Positions 1-5,977 of a stretch of 5,989 nt of DNA are shown here, in pieces (position 1 is the first letter of the stretch; each line of letters begins with the position of its first letter). The notes beneath the pieces were generated by a model, which saw nothing but the letters and a program-made list of their open reading frames with translations, was not told where the DNA came from and ran no database searches. The stretch is from Methylococcaceae bacterium NSM2-1 (GTDB lineage Bacteria > Pseudomonadota > Gammaproteobacteria > Methylococcales > Methylomonadaceae): the NCBI GenBank assembly GCA_002256705.1, contig NQJI01000101.1:1-5989 (forward strand), written 5' to 3'. Position numbers and translations under genes: made by a program.

Positions 1-222
1 CTGCATCTGCTGTTGCGCGGTTTTGAGATTATTTTGCATTTCAAGACGCGCTTTTTCACTGGCGGTATTTATCTTCTTTAGGGAGGAAATCTTGATGCTA
101 TAAATAATTGCTGTCAGTAACCAGACTACTATTGCTAAAGCCGCAGCGTACAGGGGATTGTTAAGTGTCAGTTGAAACCAATCAGATAGAGTGGTTTTAA
201 TGATAGGTAAGTAAGTTTCCAT
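1..222 (-). CDS. Partial unknown membrane-anchored protein (N-terminal 74 residues)
   Basis: I do not recognise this gene. The reading frame starts at ATG 222 on the minus strand and runs open off the left edge. A good ribosome binding site (GAGGA, 8 bases before the ATG) decides the start. The visible protein has a short amphipathic N-terminus (METYLPIIKTTLSDWF), one hydrophobic span at about residues 25-43 (YAAALAIVVWLLTAIIYSI), a short basic patch (K44, K49, K50), then a polar stretch rich in Glu, Lys and Gln that looks like the start of a coiled coil (residues about 54-74, ending QQQMQ). This is the plan of a single-pass inner-membrane protein with a cytoplasmic helical domain; that topology is inferred from the basic patch. 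It lies 144 bp downstream of cobO on the same strand, without an obvious terminator between them, so co-transcription is possible. No function can be assigned. Confidence 0.75.
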   Translation of the reverse strand, partial: METYLPIIKTTLSDWFQLTLNNPLYAAALAIVVWLLTAIIYSIKISSLKKINTASEKARLEMQNNLKTAQQQMQ

Positions 223-366
223 TAGTATGTTCCTCAATAAAAAAATGACGGTAATGTGTGGTTTGCATGGGTAATTTAATTTCTTTGCATCACTCCCATA
301 TACAATAACTTAAGGTGATTCCTAAGGCCTTGACCCCCTATGATTGCAACATTTGCAAAAATAGTG
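223..366 (-). other. Gap between cobO and the membrane protein gene
   Basis: This 144-bp gap carries no reading frame I would call. On the minus strand it holds TTGCAA-ATG-TTGCAA near the cobO end, a short hairpin without a following T-run, so not a convincing terminator. A possible but weak promoter is TTAGGA, 17 bases, TATATG, matching consensus at 3 and 4 of 6 positions. The ribosome binding site of the left gene is at its other end. Whether the left gene is read from cobO or from its own promoter cannot be settled here. Confidence 0.3.
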
Positions 367-903
367 TCAAAACTCAATACCCTGCTCAGCTTTGATACCC
401 TGCTGATAAGCATGTTTGATCATGGTCATTTCGGTCACGGTATCGGCGATTTCTATCACTTCCGGTGCGGCATTGCGACCTGTCAGAATTAAATGTAGCC
501 AGGCTGGTTTTTCATTGCGAATAAACTCTGCAATTTCCTGGCCGGAAATCCACTGATAGCCGCAACAATAATTAATCTCGTCCAGTAAAACCACATCAAA
601 CTCTTCGGAAAGAATTTTCTGTTTACTGAGCTCCCATATTTCCCGGCTGGTTTTAATATCCTGTTCGGGGTTTTTGGTATCCCAGGTAAAGCCATCACCC
701 AACGCGTGCCATTCAATATTTTCAAAACGTTCTGCGGCTTTTTGTTCGCCAGTTTGCCATTGGCCTTTTATGTACTGGATAACGCAGACTTTCATGCCCC
801 AGCCTGCGGCACGAAAAACCATCCCTAATGCACTGGACGATTTGCCCTTACCAGTGCCGGTATTAACTACAACCAGCCCTCGTCGTCTATCTCTCGATTT
901 CAT
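367..903 (-). CDS. cobO: Corrinoid (cob(I)alamin) adenosyltransferase, CobO/BtuR family
   Basis: A cytoplasmic enzyme that transfers the 5'-deoxyadenosyl group of ATP to the cobalt of reduced corrinoids, giving adenosylcobalamin or its precursors. The 178-residue protein shows the family signature: the P-loop GTGKGKS (residues 16-22) of the ATP site, IQYIKG (42-47), GFTW (71-74), whose aromatic residues contact the corrinoid in the Salmonella enzyme CobA, the Walker-B-like VVLLDEINY (104-112, D108/E109), LTGR (140-143) and IKHAYQQGIKAEQGIEF at the end, closely like the Salmonella C-terminus. The start is ATG 903; the frame upstream has no other ATG, GTG or TTG before an in-frame stop. The N-terminus is therefore only about 9 residues before the first strand, whereas CobA of Salmonella has about 27. 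It is divergent from hemL. Family assignment is secure; cobO versus btuR or cobA is only a naming choice. Confidence 0.95.
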   Translation of the reverse strand: MKSRDRRRGLVVVNTGTGKGKSSSALGMVFRAAGWGMKVCVIQYIKGQWQTGEQKAAERFENIEWHALGDGFTWDTKNPEQDIKTSREIWELSKQKILSEEFDVVLLDEINYCCGYQWISGQEIAEFIRNEKPAWLHLILTGRNAAPEVIEIADTVTEMTMIKHAYQQGIKAEQGIEF

Positions 904-954
904 GAACCATTCCGTAATTTGATTAAATACCCTGGCAAATATGACGCAAGCTTT

Positions 955-983
955 TTCATACTGAACTCATTGAACGCTTTCAA
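955..983 (-). promoter_or_regulatory. Candidate sigma-70-type promoter for cobO
   Basis: Read on the minus strand, TTGAAA (978-983; 5 of 6 matches to TTGACA) is followed after exactly 17 bases by TATGAA (955-960; 4 of 6 matches to TATAAT). A transcript would start near 948 and give a leader of about 45 bases before the cobO ATG. It is the best-spaced promoter in the divergent region. The -35 box overlaps the palindrome at 969-984. Pattern match only. Confidence 0.4.
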
Positions 984-984
984 T
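969..984. promoter_or_regulatory. Palindrome in the cobO-hemL divergent region, possible operator
   Basis: ATTGAA (969-974), a four-base centre CGCT and TTCAAT (979-984) form a perfect 6-bp inverted repeat roughly in the middle of the 137 bp between the two divergent starts. It overlaps the -35 box of the proposed cobO promoter and lies about 57 bp before the hemL ATG, a usual place for a repressor or activator site. I do not recognise it as the site of a known regulator; such a short AT-rich palindrome can also arise by chance. No clear promoter was found for hemL: the nearest match (TTTCAA, 17 bases, TATTCT, 978-1006) agrees with consensus at 3 and 4 of 6 positions. Confidence 0.3.
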
Positions 985-1040
985 CATGGCAAAGTTGCCC
1001 TATTCTTTACGCCATTCATTGTAACCTTAAAAAAGACATT

Positions 1041-2321
1041 ATGACCGAAGCAACCGTTTTATTTTCCGACGCAAAACAAGTCATTCCAGGTGGCGTAAAT
1101 TCGCCAGTACGCTCTTTCAGCGGCGTAGGCGGCACACCGGTTTTTATCGACCATGCCAGTGGCGCTTATATCTTCGATAGCTCTGGTAATCGTTATATTG
1201 ATTATGTTGGCTCCTGGGGGCCGATGATTTTGGGTCATGCTCATCCTGACGTTATTGCCGCGGTTAAACAGGCTGCTGAAAAAGGCCTGAGTTTTGGTGC
1301 GCCAACAGAAATTGAAACGCAGATGGCCAAGCGGGTTTGTGAACTGGTGCCGTCTTGTGATCTGGTCAGAATGGTCAGTTCCGGTACCGAAGCCACCATG
1401 AGCGCCATTCGTTTGGCCAGAGGCTATACCGGCCGGGACAAAATCGTTAAATTCGAAGGCTGTTATCACGGCCACTCCGATTCATTATTGGTTAAAGCCG
1501 GCTCAGGCGCCTTAACTTTCGGCGTTCCCAGTTCGCCGGGAGTACCTGCTTCCGTTGCTGCCGACACCCTTACCTTGACGTATAACGATAGCGAATCGGT
1601 CAGCAAGCTGTTTGCCGCAATAGGCGAACAAATCGCCTGTATCATTGTTGAACCTGTTGCGGGCAATATGAACTGCATTCCGCCAGTACCGGGTTTTCTG
1701 GAAACCTTACGCCAGGTTTGCGACCACTATAACAGCGTACTGATTTTTGATGAGGTGATGACGGGATTCAGGGTTGGACTGAATGGTGCACAAGGGGTTT
1801 ATAACATCAACCCCGATTTAACCACACTGGGTAAAATTATCGGCGGCGGCATGCCGGTCGGTGCTTTTGGCGGGCAACGTAAAATCATGGAATATCTTGC
1901 CCCGCTGGGACCCGTTTATCAGGCGGGTACTTTGTCCGGAAACCCTGTTGCCATGGCGGCTGGACTGAAAACACTGGAATTAATTGCCCGGCCCGGTTTT
2001 TATGAATCGTTGACTGCAAAAACCGAAAAACTGACTTCCGGCTTGAAAGAGCGCGCTCAGCAAGCCGGAATTGCCTTGACCACCAATAGCGTTGGCGGTA
2101 TGTTCGGTCTGTTTTTCAGCGCAGAGCAGCAAGTGACTACCTTTGCCCAGGTTATGCAATGCGATCAGGCTTTATTCAAGCGCTTTTTTCATGCCATGCT
2201 GGATACCGGTGTCTACCTGGCTCCTTCGGCGTTTGAAGCCGGTTTTGTTTCAGCCGCGCACAGTGATGACGATCTGGATAAAACGCTGGATAGTGCAGAA
2301 ATAATATTTAATCGTTTGTAA
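1041..2321 (+). CDS. hemL: Glutamate-1-semialdehyde 2,1-aminomutase
   Basis: This PLP enzyme turns glutamate-1-semialdehyde into 5-aminolevulinate, the last step of the C5 route from glutamyl-tRNA to the common tetrapyrrole precursor, in the cytoplasm. The 426 residues equal the usual length. Visible landmarks are [11 protein letters not shown] (16-26), [15 protein letters not shown] (113-127, phosphate binding), YHGHSD (142-147), FDEVMTGFR (236-244, with D237 facing the pyridine nitrogen), [16 protein letters not shown] with the PLP lysine at K265, the same number as in E. coli, and QAGTLSGNP (294-302). The start ATG 1041 gives a typical N-terminus ([18 protein letters not shown]). The ribosome binding site is poor, only AAAAAAGA a few bases before the ATG. 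It is divergent from cobO and probably co-transcribed with rmuC. The frame is intact and identification is secure. Confidence 0.97.
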   Translation: MTEATVLFSDAKQVIPGGVNSPVRSFSGVGGTPVFIDHASGAYIFDSSGNRYIDYVGSWGPMILGHAHPDVIAAVKQAAEKGLSFGAPTEIETQMAKRVCELVPSCDLVRMVSSGTEATMSAIRLARGYTGRDKIVKFEGCYHGHSDSLLVKAGSGALTFGVPSSPGVPASVAADTLTLTYNDSESVSKLFAAIGEQIACIIVEPVAGNMNCIPPVPGFLETLRQVCDHYNSVLIFDEVMTGFRVGLNGAQGVYNINPDLTTLGKIIGGGMPVGAFGGQRKIMEYLAPLGPVYQAGTLSGNPVAMAAGLKTLELIARPGFYESLTAKTEKLTSGLKERAQQAGIALTTNSVGGMFGLFFSAEQQVTTFAQVMQCDQALFKRFFHAMLDTGVYLAPSAFEAGFVSAAHSDDDLDKTLDSAEIIFNRL

Positions 2322-2333
2322 TCCGCTCAGAAA

Positions 2334-3656
2334 ATGGATTTTATAAATAACCTACCTCCCTTCGTATTGGTCTTTATCGGTTTGTTGGCAGGCGCATTAT
2401 CAATGCGTCTGCTCAATAGCAAAGACAAGACCACTATTGCAAAACTCGCAACCGATCTTGCTGTATCGGAAGAAAAATTAAAGCAGTTTCAAAACAAGGA
2501 GTCTGAATTCAGGCAATTGCAGCAACTCTATATAGAGACCAAAACAAAAAATGCCGAATTGCAAACGCGGATGAATGAGCAGGTGAAAAATGCCGAGGAA
2601 AAGTTAGCCTTGTTAAGGGATGCAGAGACCCGGCTAAATAATCAGTTTGAGAATCTGGCCGGTAAAATTTTTGACGAACGCAACCGGCAATTTACCGAAC
2701 ACAATAAAACCAGTCTGGACCATATTGTTAAGCCGTTGCGCGAACAATTAGGCGAATTCAAGCAACGCATAGAAACGGTTTACGACAATGAAAACAAGGA
2801 CCGCATTTCGCTGCGCGAGGAAATTGTCTCGTTAAGGCGTGATACCGCGCAAATGAACCAGGAGGCCCTTAATTTGACTCGCGCCTTGAAAGGCGACAAA
2901 AAAACCCAGGGCAACTGGGGCGAAATGATACTGGAAACCGTGTTGGAAAAATCAGGGCTGCGAAAAGGTATAGAATACGAAACGCAGGGCGCATTCCGGG
3001 ATGAGAATAACAAACTGTTCAAGCCGGATGTGATAGTCCGGTTACCTGAAGACAAGGATATTATTATCGATTCCAAAGTGTCTTTGCTGGCTTATGAACG
3101 GCACTGTTCTACCGAGGATGACGCAGAACGCATTGCCACGTTAAAGCAGCATACTGAAGCGGTGCGAACACACATTAAAAGCTTGAGCACAAAAGACTAC
3201 TCTGGACTGAAAGGTTTGCGATCGCTGGATTTTGTATTGTTATTCATGCCTATAGAGGCAGCCTTCATCGCCGCTTTTCAGGCCGATGAACGATTATTTA
3301 CCGATGCCTTTGAGCATAAAATAATCGTAGTCACACCCACCACGTTACTGGCAACGCTACGCACTATCGAGAATATCTGGCGTTATGAGCGCCAAAACGA
3401 AAACGCCAGAGCGATAGCCGATAAAGCCGGCATCGTTTATGACAAAATACGCGGCTTCGTAGAAGACCTGGATAGGCTGGGCAAGCAATTAAGCACCGTC
3501 CATACAACTTATGACGGCGTTATGAACAAATTAACGCAGGGCCATGGCAATTTGATCCGTCAGGCGAGCAGTTTTGTTGATCTGGGCGTCAAGGTTAAGA
3601 AAACAATGCCCAAGAATATTACTGAACAGGCTGGGGTCGAAACTGACGAGAGCTAG
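2334..3656 (+). CDS. rmuC: DNA recombination protein RmuC
   Basis: RmuC proteins are predicted nucleases linked in E. coli to limiting DNA inversions at short inverted repeats; the biochemical activity is poorly defined. The 440-residue protein has a hydrophobic N-terminal span (about 9-27, PFVLVFIGLLAGALSMRLL), a long charged coiled coil (about 35-185), then the RmuC core: QGNWGEMILETVLEKSGL (192-209), KPDVIVRLP (230-238) and IIIDSKVSLLAYE (243-255). E197 (or E202), D232 and D246-x-K248 would fit a PD-(D/E)XK nuclease site; this is inference from spacing. The conserved VVTPTTLLATLRTIENIWRYE (332-352) follows. The start ATG 2334 lies 12 bp after the hemL stop, without a strong Shine-Dalgarno sequence, so it is probably read from the hemL transcript, perhaps by translational coupling. 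Nothing ties RmuC to tetrapyrrole synthesis. Full length and intact. Confidence 0.95.
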   Translation: MDFINNLPPFVLVFIGLLAGALSMRLLNSKDKTTIAKLATDLAVSEEKLKQFQNKESEFRQLQQLYIETKTKNAELQTRMNEQVKNAEEKLALLRDAETRLNNQFENLAGKIFDERNRQFTEHNKTSLDHIVKPLREQLGEFKQRIETVYDNENKDRISLREEIVSLRRDTAQMNQEALNLTRALKGDKKTQGNWGEMILETVLEKSGLRKGIEYETQGAFRDENNKLFKPDVIVRLPEDKDIIIDSKVSLLAYERHCSTEDDAERIATLKQHTEAVRTHIKSLSTKDYSGLKGLRSLDFVLLFMPIEAAFIAAFQADERLFTDAFEHKIIVVTPTTLLATLRTIENIWRYERQNENARAIADKAGIVYDKIRGFVEDLDRLGKQLSTVHTTYDGVMNKLTQGHGNLIRQASSFVDLGVKVKKTMPKNITEQAGVETDES

Positions 3657-3780
3657 AATCGATCTTGGCTTTAACGACAACGTGGTTATATACACTAAGT
3701 TTTTTCGTCACATACGCTGCATGGTGCACCGGGTGGAATAACAGAGTCATTGCAGGCTTGTCCATCAGCCAGATAAAAAG

Positions 3781-3806
3781 AAGGCACTTATAACTTAAGT
3801 GCCTTT
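3781..3806. terminator. Hairpin terminator after rmuC, stronger on the minus strand
   Basis: A perfect 10-bp stem, AAGGCACTTA (3781-3790) and TAAGTGCCTT (3796-3805), with the loop TAACT. On the plus strand only TTT follows, so it is a mediocre terminator for rmuC, 125 bp beyond its stop. On the minus strand the stem is followed by CTTTTTATCT, a proper intrinsic-terminator tail. It may be bidirectional, as is common between convergent genes, yet no intact convergent gene is now present to its right. Confidence 0.7.
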
Positions 3807-4024
3807 GGAGTAGCAACGCACAGGAGAGAACAAGCGTTTGTAATATTTAAAGCATTCATTATGCCAATAGCGTATTGACCCCTATCCAACAAGAGGGCTC
3901 GCACTGTCAATAGTATTATTGATTATGTTTATAGCCGTTTTTGCTCTATTTTAAAGCGGTAATAGCTGCAACAGTTTGCCAATTTGGTGCAATTTTATGT
4001 TGCTTTGATGGTGATAGCGCGGAA
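3807..4024. other. Non-coding stretch with one small palindrome
   Basis: I see no gene, RNA or ribosome-binding-site-plus-start combination leading to a frame of useful length here. The one structured element is CAATA-GCG-TATTG (3865-3877), followed by ACCCCTAT. It resembles the longer palindrome at 4025-4052 and may be a decayed copy of the same repeat. The rest is AT-rich and stop-rich in all frames. Confidence 0.4.
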
Positions 4025-4052
4025 GGGCGCAATAGCGCAGTGTATTGCACCC
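4025..4052. repeat. Palindromic intergenic repeat (GGGCGCAATA type)
   Basis: GGGCGCAATA (4025-4034) pairs with TATTGCACCC (4043-4052) across an eight-base loop, nine of ten positions matching. Palindromes built on GCGCAATA and TATTGCGCC are, from my general recollection, common as dispersed intergenic repeats in gammaproteobacterial genomes. A related core lies at 3865-3885. Lack of a T-run argues against a terminator. Family membership cannot be proved from one window. Confidence 0.45.
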
Positions 4053-4076
4053 TATGAATAAGAGCGATCAGGTGCG

Positions 4077-4101
4077 GCGGATTACGGTTCCCCTAATCTG
4101 C
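4077..4101. repeat. Second palindromic unit (GCGGATTA type)
   Basis: GCGGATTA (4077-4084) faces TAATCTGC (4094-4101) across nine bases; all eight positions pair if one G-T wobble is allowed. Units of the form GGCGGATTA...TAATCCGCC occur, as I recall, next to GCAATA-type palindromes in many proteobacterial intergenic regions. Here it lies 24 bp after the first palindrome, so 4025-4101 may be one composite, decayed repeat element. Confidence 0.4.
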
Positions 4102-4113
4102 TCAACACAAAAA

Positions 4114-4620
4114 TCAATGTAATTTATCGGATCCTTTGTGCAGGAGGTGCTTTGGATCAAAGCGGGCGTGATTAAAAGTGCGGGGATTTGTTAAAATGCT
4201 GTTATTTATCTTGACATAAACGATGGATGCAAACAACGACCAGCTTTTTATCAACCGCCTTAACCAACATCCAAAACTAAGCGAACGCATGAAAAGTTGC
4301 TGAATGTAGTTGAAAACAAAGCCGGAGACTGCACGAAAACCGATGATACTTGATACTGAACAGTATGTCATTGAAGAAGATCTGTTGTCTCCCCCTAATA
4401 TTTTTCGACCTGTACGATTAGCCTGAAAAGCTTTTACCATCAATACAAAAGGAATTGTGCGATTTTCCACCCATTGCCTTGTAGCATTATCAAACGTGAC
4501 TGCGTTTAATGAAGTTAACGCATATGACCCATTTTCAGACCAATTCATCACATGATGCTTTAGAGGATTTTCCGGCTGGTCAGGGACTCCCTGGTCTTCT
4601 CGGAAAAATCGGACAAGCAT
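4114..4620 (-). CDS. Unrecognised open frame; only the first ~80 codons look gene-like
   Basis: I do not recognise this protein and doubt it is functional. The frame opens at ATG 4620, directly after an in-frame TAG and without a visible ribosome binding site, and runs 168 codons. Residues 1-80 (4620 to about 4381) read like normal soluble protein, for example NGSYALTSLNAVTFDNATR, RQWVENRTIPFVLMVKAF and QANRTGRKILGG, with ordinary codons, while the opposite strand is full of stops there. From about 4380 down to 4114 the frame runs antisense to the transposase-like remnant and its flank, and the sequence turns to low-quality Ser/Phe/Leu text. The simplest reading is a gene fragment joined by rearrangement to the mobile-element remnant near 4380. 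It could also be a chance frame. Its direction points to the hairpin terminator at 3781-3806. Confidence 0.25.
   Translation of the reverse strand: MLVRFFREDQGVPDQPENPLKHHVMNWSENGSYALTSLNAVTFDNATRQWVENRTIPFVLMVKAFQANRTGRKILGGDNRSSSMTYCSVSSIIGFRAVSGFVFNYIQQLFMRSLSFGCWLRRLIKSWSLFASIVYVKINNSILTNPRTFNHARFDPKHLLHKGSDKLH
4223..4380 (+). pseudogene. Decayed 5' fragment of a transposase-like gene
   Basis: From ATG 4223 the frame reads MDANNDQLFINRLNQHPKLSERMKSC and stops. Restoring one base near 4295 continues it as LLNVVENKAGDCTKTDD in the next frame. That frame is broken again by a perfect tandem duplication of TGATACT (4344-4350 and 4351-4357); removing one copy gives TDDTEQYVIEE, up to about 4378. 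The joined peptide resembles the N-terminal part of a protein type I recall from insertion sequences (RLNQHPKL...LL.VVEN..GDC.KADDAE..VIEE), perhaps of the ISKra4 kind, but the family name is from memory and uncertain. Beyond 4380 all plus-strand frames stop quickly, so the rest is deleted. It lies in the rmuC-coaBC gap with other signs of mobile DNA. No intact ends or target-site duplication were found. Confidence 0.5.
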
Positions 4621-4676
4621 CTAGGGGCAATCCGATATTTCAGTTGTCACTATAACCAGGCCAAAAATCCGGCAGC

Positions 4677-4700
4677 TTTGCTTGTGGTAGCACTAGCAAA
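4677..4700. promoter_or_regulatory. Interrupted inverted repeat upstream of coaBC
   Basis: TTTGCT (4677-4682) and AGCAAA (4695-4700) enclose, after one T-T mismatch, GTG-GTAG-CAC, making nine paired positions with a four-base loop. It lies 64 bp before the proposed coaBC ATG and about 30 bp before the candidate -10 box, a position suited to an operator or a weak terminator-like hairpin without a T-run. I know no regulator for it; chance is possible. Confidence 0.25.
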
Positions 4701-4729
4701 AGTTAAGCATGGAAGAATTCAACAGTACT

Positions 4730-4738
4730 TGCCATAAT
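4730..4738 (+). promoter_or_regulatory. Candidate extended -10 promoter element for coaBC
   Basis: TGCCATAAT contains CATAAT (5 of 6 matches to TATAAT) preceded by TG one base away, the extended -10 form. No good -35 box is seen at the right distance, which extended -10 promoters can tolerate. Transcription would begin near 4745, after the upstream ATG at 4737 but before the ATG at 4764, which supports 4764 as the coaBC start. Pattern match only. Confidence 0.35.
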
Positions 4739-4763
4739 GGACTTTTTTTATAAGTTTTCAGGT

Positions 4764-5975
4764 ATGACTATTAACAAGCACATTTTATTGGGCATTAGCG
4801 GCGGCATTGCCGCGTACAAGTCCGCTGAATTAGTCAGGCTGTTGCGGAAACAGGGCGCCGAGGTGCGGGTAGTGATGACACAGTCCGCCATGCAGTTTAT
4901 CAGTCCGTTGACCTTTCAGGCTCTTTCCGGCAATCCGGTGCATAGCGAATTACTGGATGCCGATGCAGAAAATGCGATGGGACATATCAGCTTGGCGCGC
5001 TGGGCTGATCTGTTGCTTATCGCGCCGGCAACCGCCAATCTTATTGCAAAATTGAGTCACGGTTTGGCTGACGATTTGCTATCAACGCTTTATCTGGCGG
5101 CGACTTGTCCGGTTTATATCGCACCGGCAATGAATCAGGCCATGTGGAATAAAGCAGTCACACAGGAAAATTTTGAAAAACTCCAGCGCCATGGCGTTAG
5201 GGTTATCGGGCCTGAGCAAGGGGATCAGGCGTGCGGTGAAACCGGCTTTGGCAGAATGTCCGAGCCGGTCGATATTTGCAAGCATCTGGCTCACGCGCTG
5301 GAACTTCAGAACCCGCCCACAGCGCAGTGTTTACAGGGCGTGAAAGTGTTAATCAGCGCCGGCCCCACCCGCGAACCTTTAGACCCCGTGCGTTACATCA
5401 CGAATCGCAGTTCCGGAAAAATGGGTTACGCTCTGGCGAATGCAGCCCTAAAAGCAGGCGCAGAGGTGACGCTGGTCAGCGGTCCAGTGACTCTGGCAGC
5501 GCCTGCAAATATTGACTTGGTGAAAGTGGAGACAGCTGCACAAATGTATGCGGCCGTTATGTCCAGAGCCTCGGACCATGCTATTTATATCGGTGCTGCA
5601 GCAGTGGCTGATTACAGTCCTGCCATCATGCAGCCGGAAAAAATAAAAAAACAGGAAGAACAGGCAACGATAATCCTGCAAAAAACCAAAGATATATTGG
5701 CAGAAGTTGCAAAACTCGACAAGCGTCCATTCACCGTTGGTTTCGCCGCTGAAACGCATGATCTTGAAGCTTATGCACGAGACAAACTGGCGCGGAAAAA
5801 ACTGGATATGATTGCGGCAAACTGGGTAGGGCGTGAGCTGGGTGGTTTTGATTGTGAACAAAACGCCTTGCACGTTTTCTGGGAAAACGGTGAAAAAAAC
5901 TTGGCGATGATGGATAAGACCCACCTGGCAGAGCAGTTAATCAGTTTAATTGCGGAGCGATTGGGGATGCAATAA
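4764..5975 (+). CDS. coaBC: Bifunctional phosphopantothenoylcysteine decarboxylase / phosphopantothenate-cysteine ligase
   Basis: CoaBC (Dfp) carries out two successive steps of coenzyme A synthesis: joining cysteine to 4'-phosphopantothenate with CTP (CoaB), then FMN-dependent decarboxylation to 4'-phosphopantetheine (CoaC). From ATG 4764 the protein has 403 residues (E. coli 406). The N-terminal CoaC half shows SGGIAAYKS (12-20, flavin site), GHISLARWADL with the catalytic His at 74, PAMNQAMW (121-128, Asn124) and the substrate-lid QACGETGFGRM (Cys158). The CoaB half shows SAGPTREPLDPVRYITNRSSGKMG (198-221), VADYSP (281-286) and EKIKKQ (292-297). The frame also contains an ATG at 4737, adding MDFFYKFSG, but that extension has no counterpart in the family and overlaps the likely promoter. 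The ribosome binding site at 4764 is poor (AGGT too close). Intact; probably first gene of an operon continuing to the right. Confidence 0.95.
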   Translation: MTINKHILLGISGGIAAYKSAELVRLLRKQGAEVRVVMTQSAMQFISPLTFQALSGNPVHSELLDADAENAMGHISLARWADLLLIAPATANLIAKLSHGLADDLLSTLYLAATCPVYIAPAMNQAMWNKAVTQENFEKLQRHGVRVIGPEQGDQACGETGFGRMSEPVDICKHLAHALELQNPPTAQCLQGVKVLISAGPTREPLDPVRYITNRSSGKMGYALANAALKAGAEVTLVSGPVTLAAPANIDLVKVETAAQMYAAVMSRASDHAIYIGAAAVADYSPAIMQPEKIKKQEEQATIILQKTKDILAEVAKLDKRPFTVGFAAETHDLEAYARDKLARKKLDMIAANWVGRELGGFDCEQNALHVFWENGEKNLAMMDKTHLAEQLISLIAERLGMQ

Positions 5976-5977
5976 AT

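Noticed and set aside
78..104. GGGAGGAA followed by ATG on the plus strand
   Set aside because: The ATG at 94 closes after two codons and lies antisense to a supported gene.
674..922. Plus-strand frame of 82 codons opposite cobO
   Set aside because: It lies antisense to a well-conserved gene and has no recognisable protein features; a shadow frame.
903..959. Minus-strand mini-frame of 19 codons whose stop overlaps the cobO ATG, as a possible leader peptide
   Set aside because: Its ATG falls inside the proposed -10 box and it has no ribosome binding site, so it would probably not be transcribed.
3619..3816. Minus-strand frame of 65 codons across the rmuC end
   Set aside because: It overlaps the rmuC 3' end and reads through the terminator hairpin; no ribosome binding site and no family resemblance.
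4211..4216. TTGACA just before the transposase-like ATG, read as a -35 box
   Set aside because: No acceptable -10 box lies 16 to 18 bases downstream, and that would fall inside the remnant.
4581..4593. CAGGG-ACT-CCCTG palindrome
   Set aside because: Only five base pairs, inside the coding-like minus-strand segment, with no T-run; likely chance.
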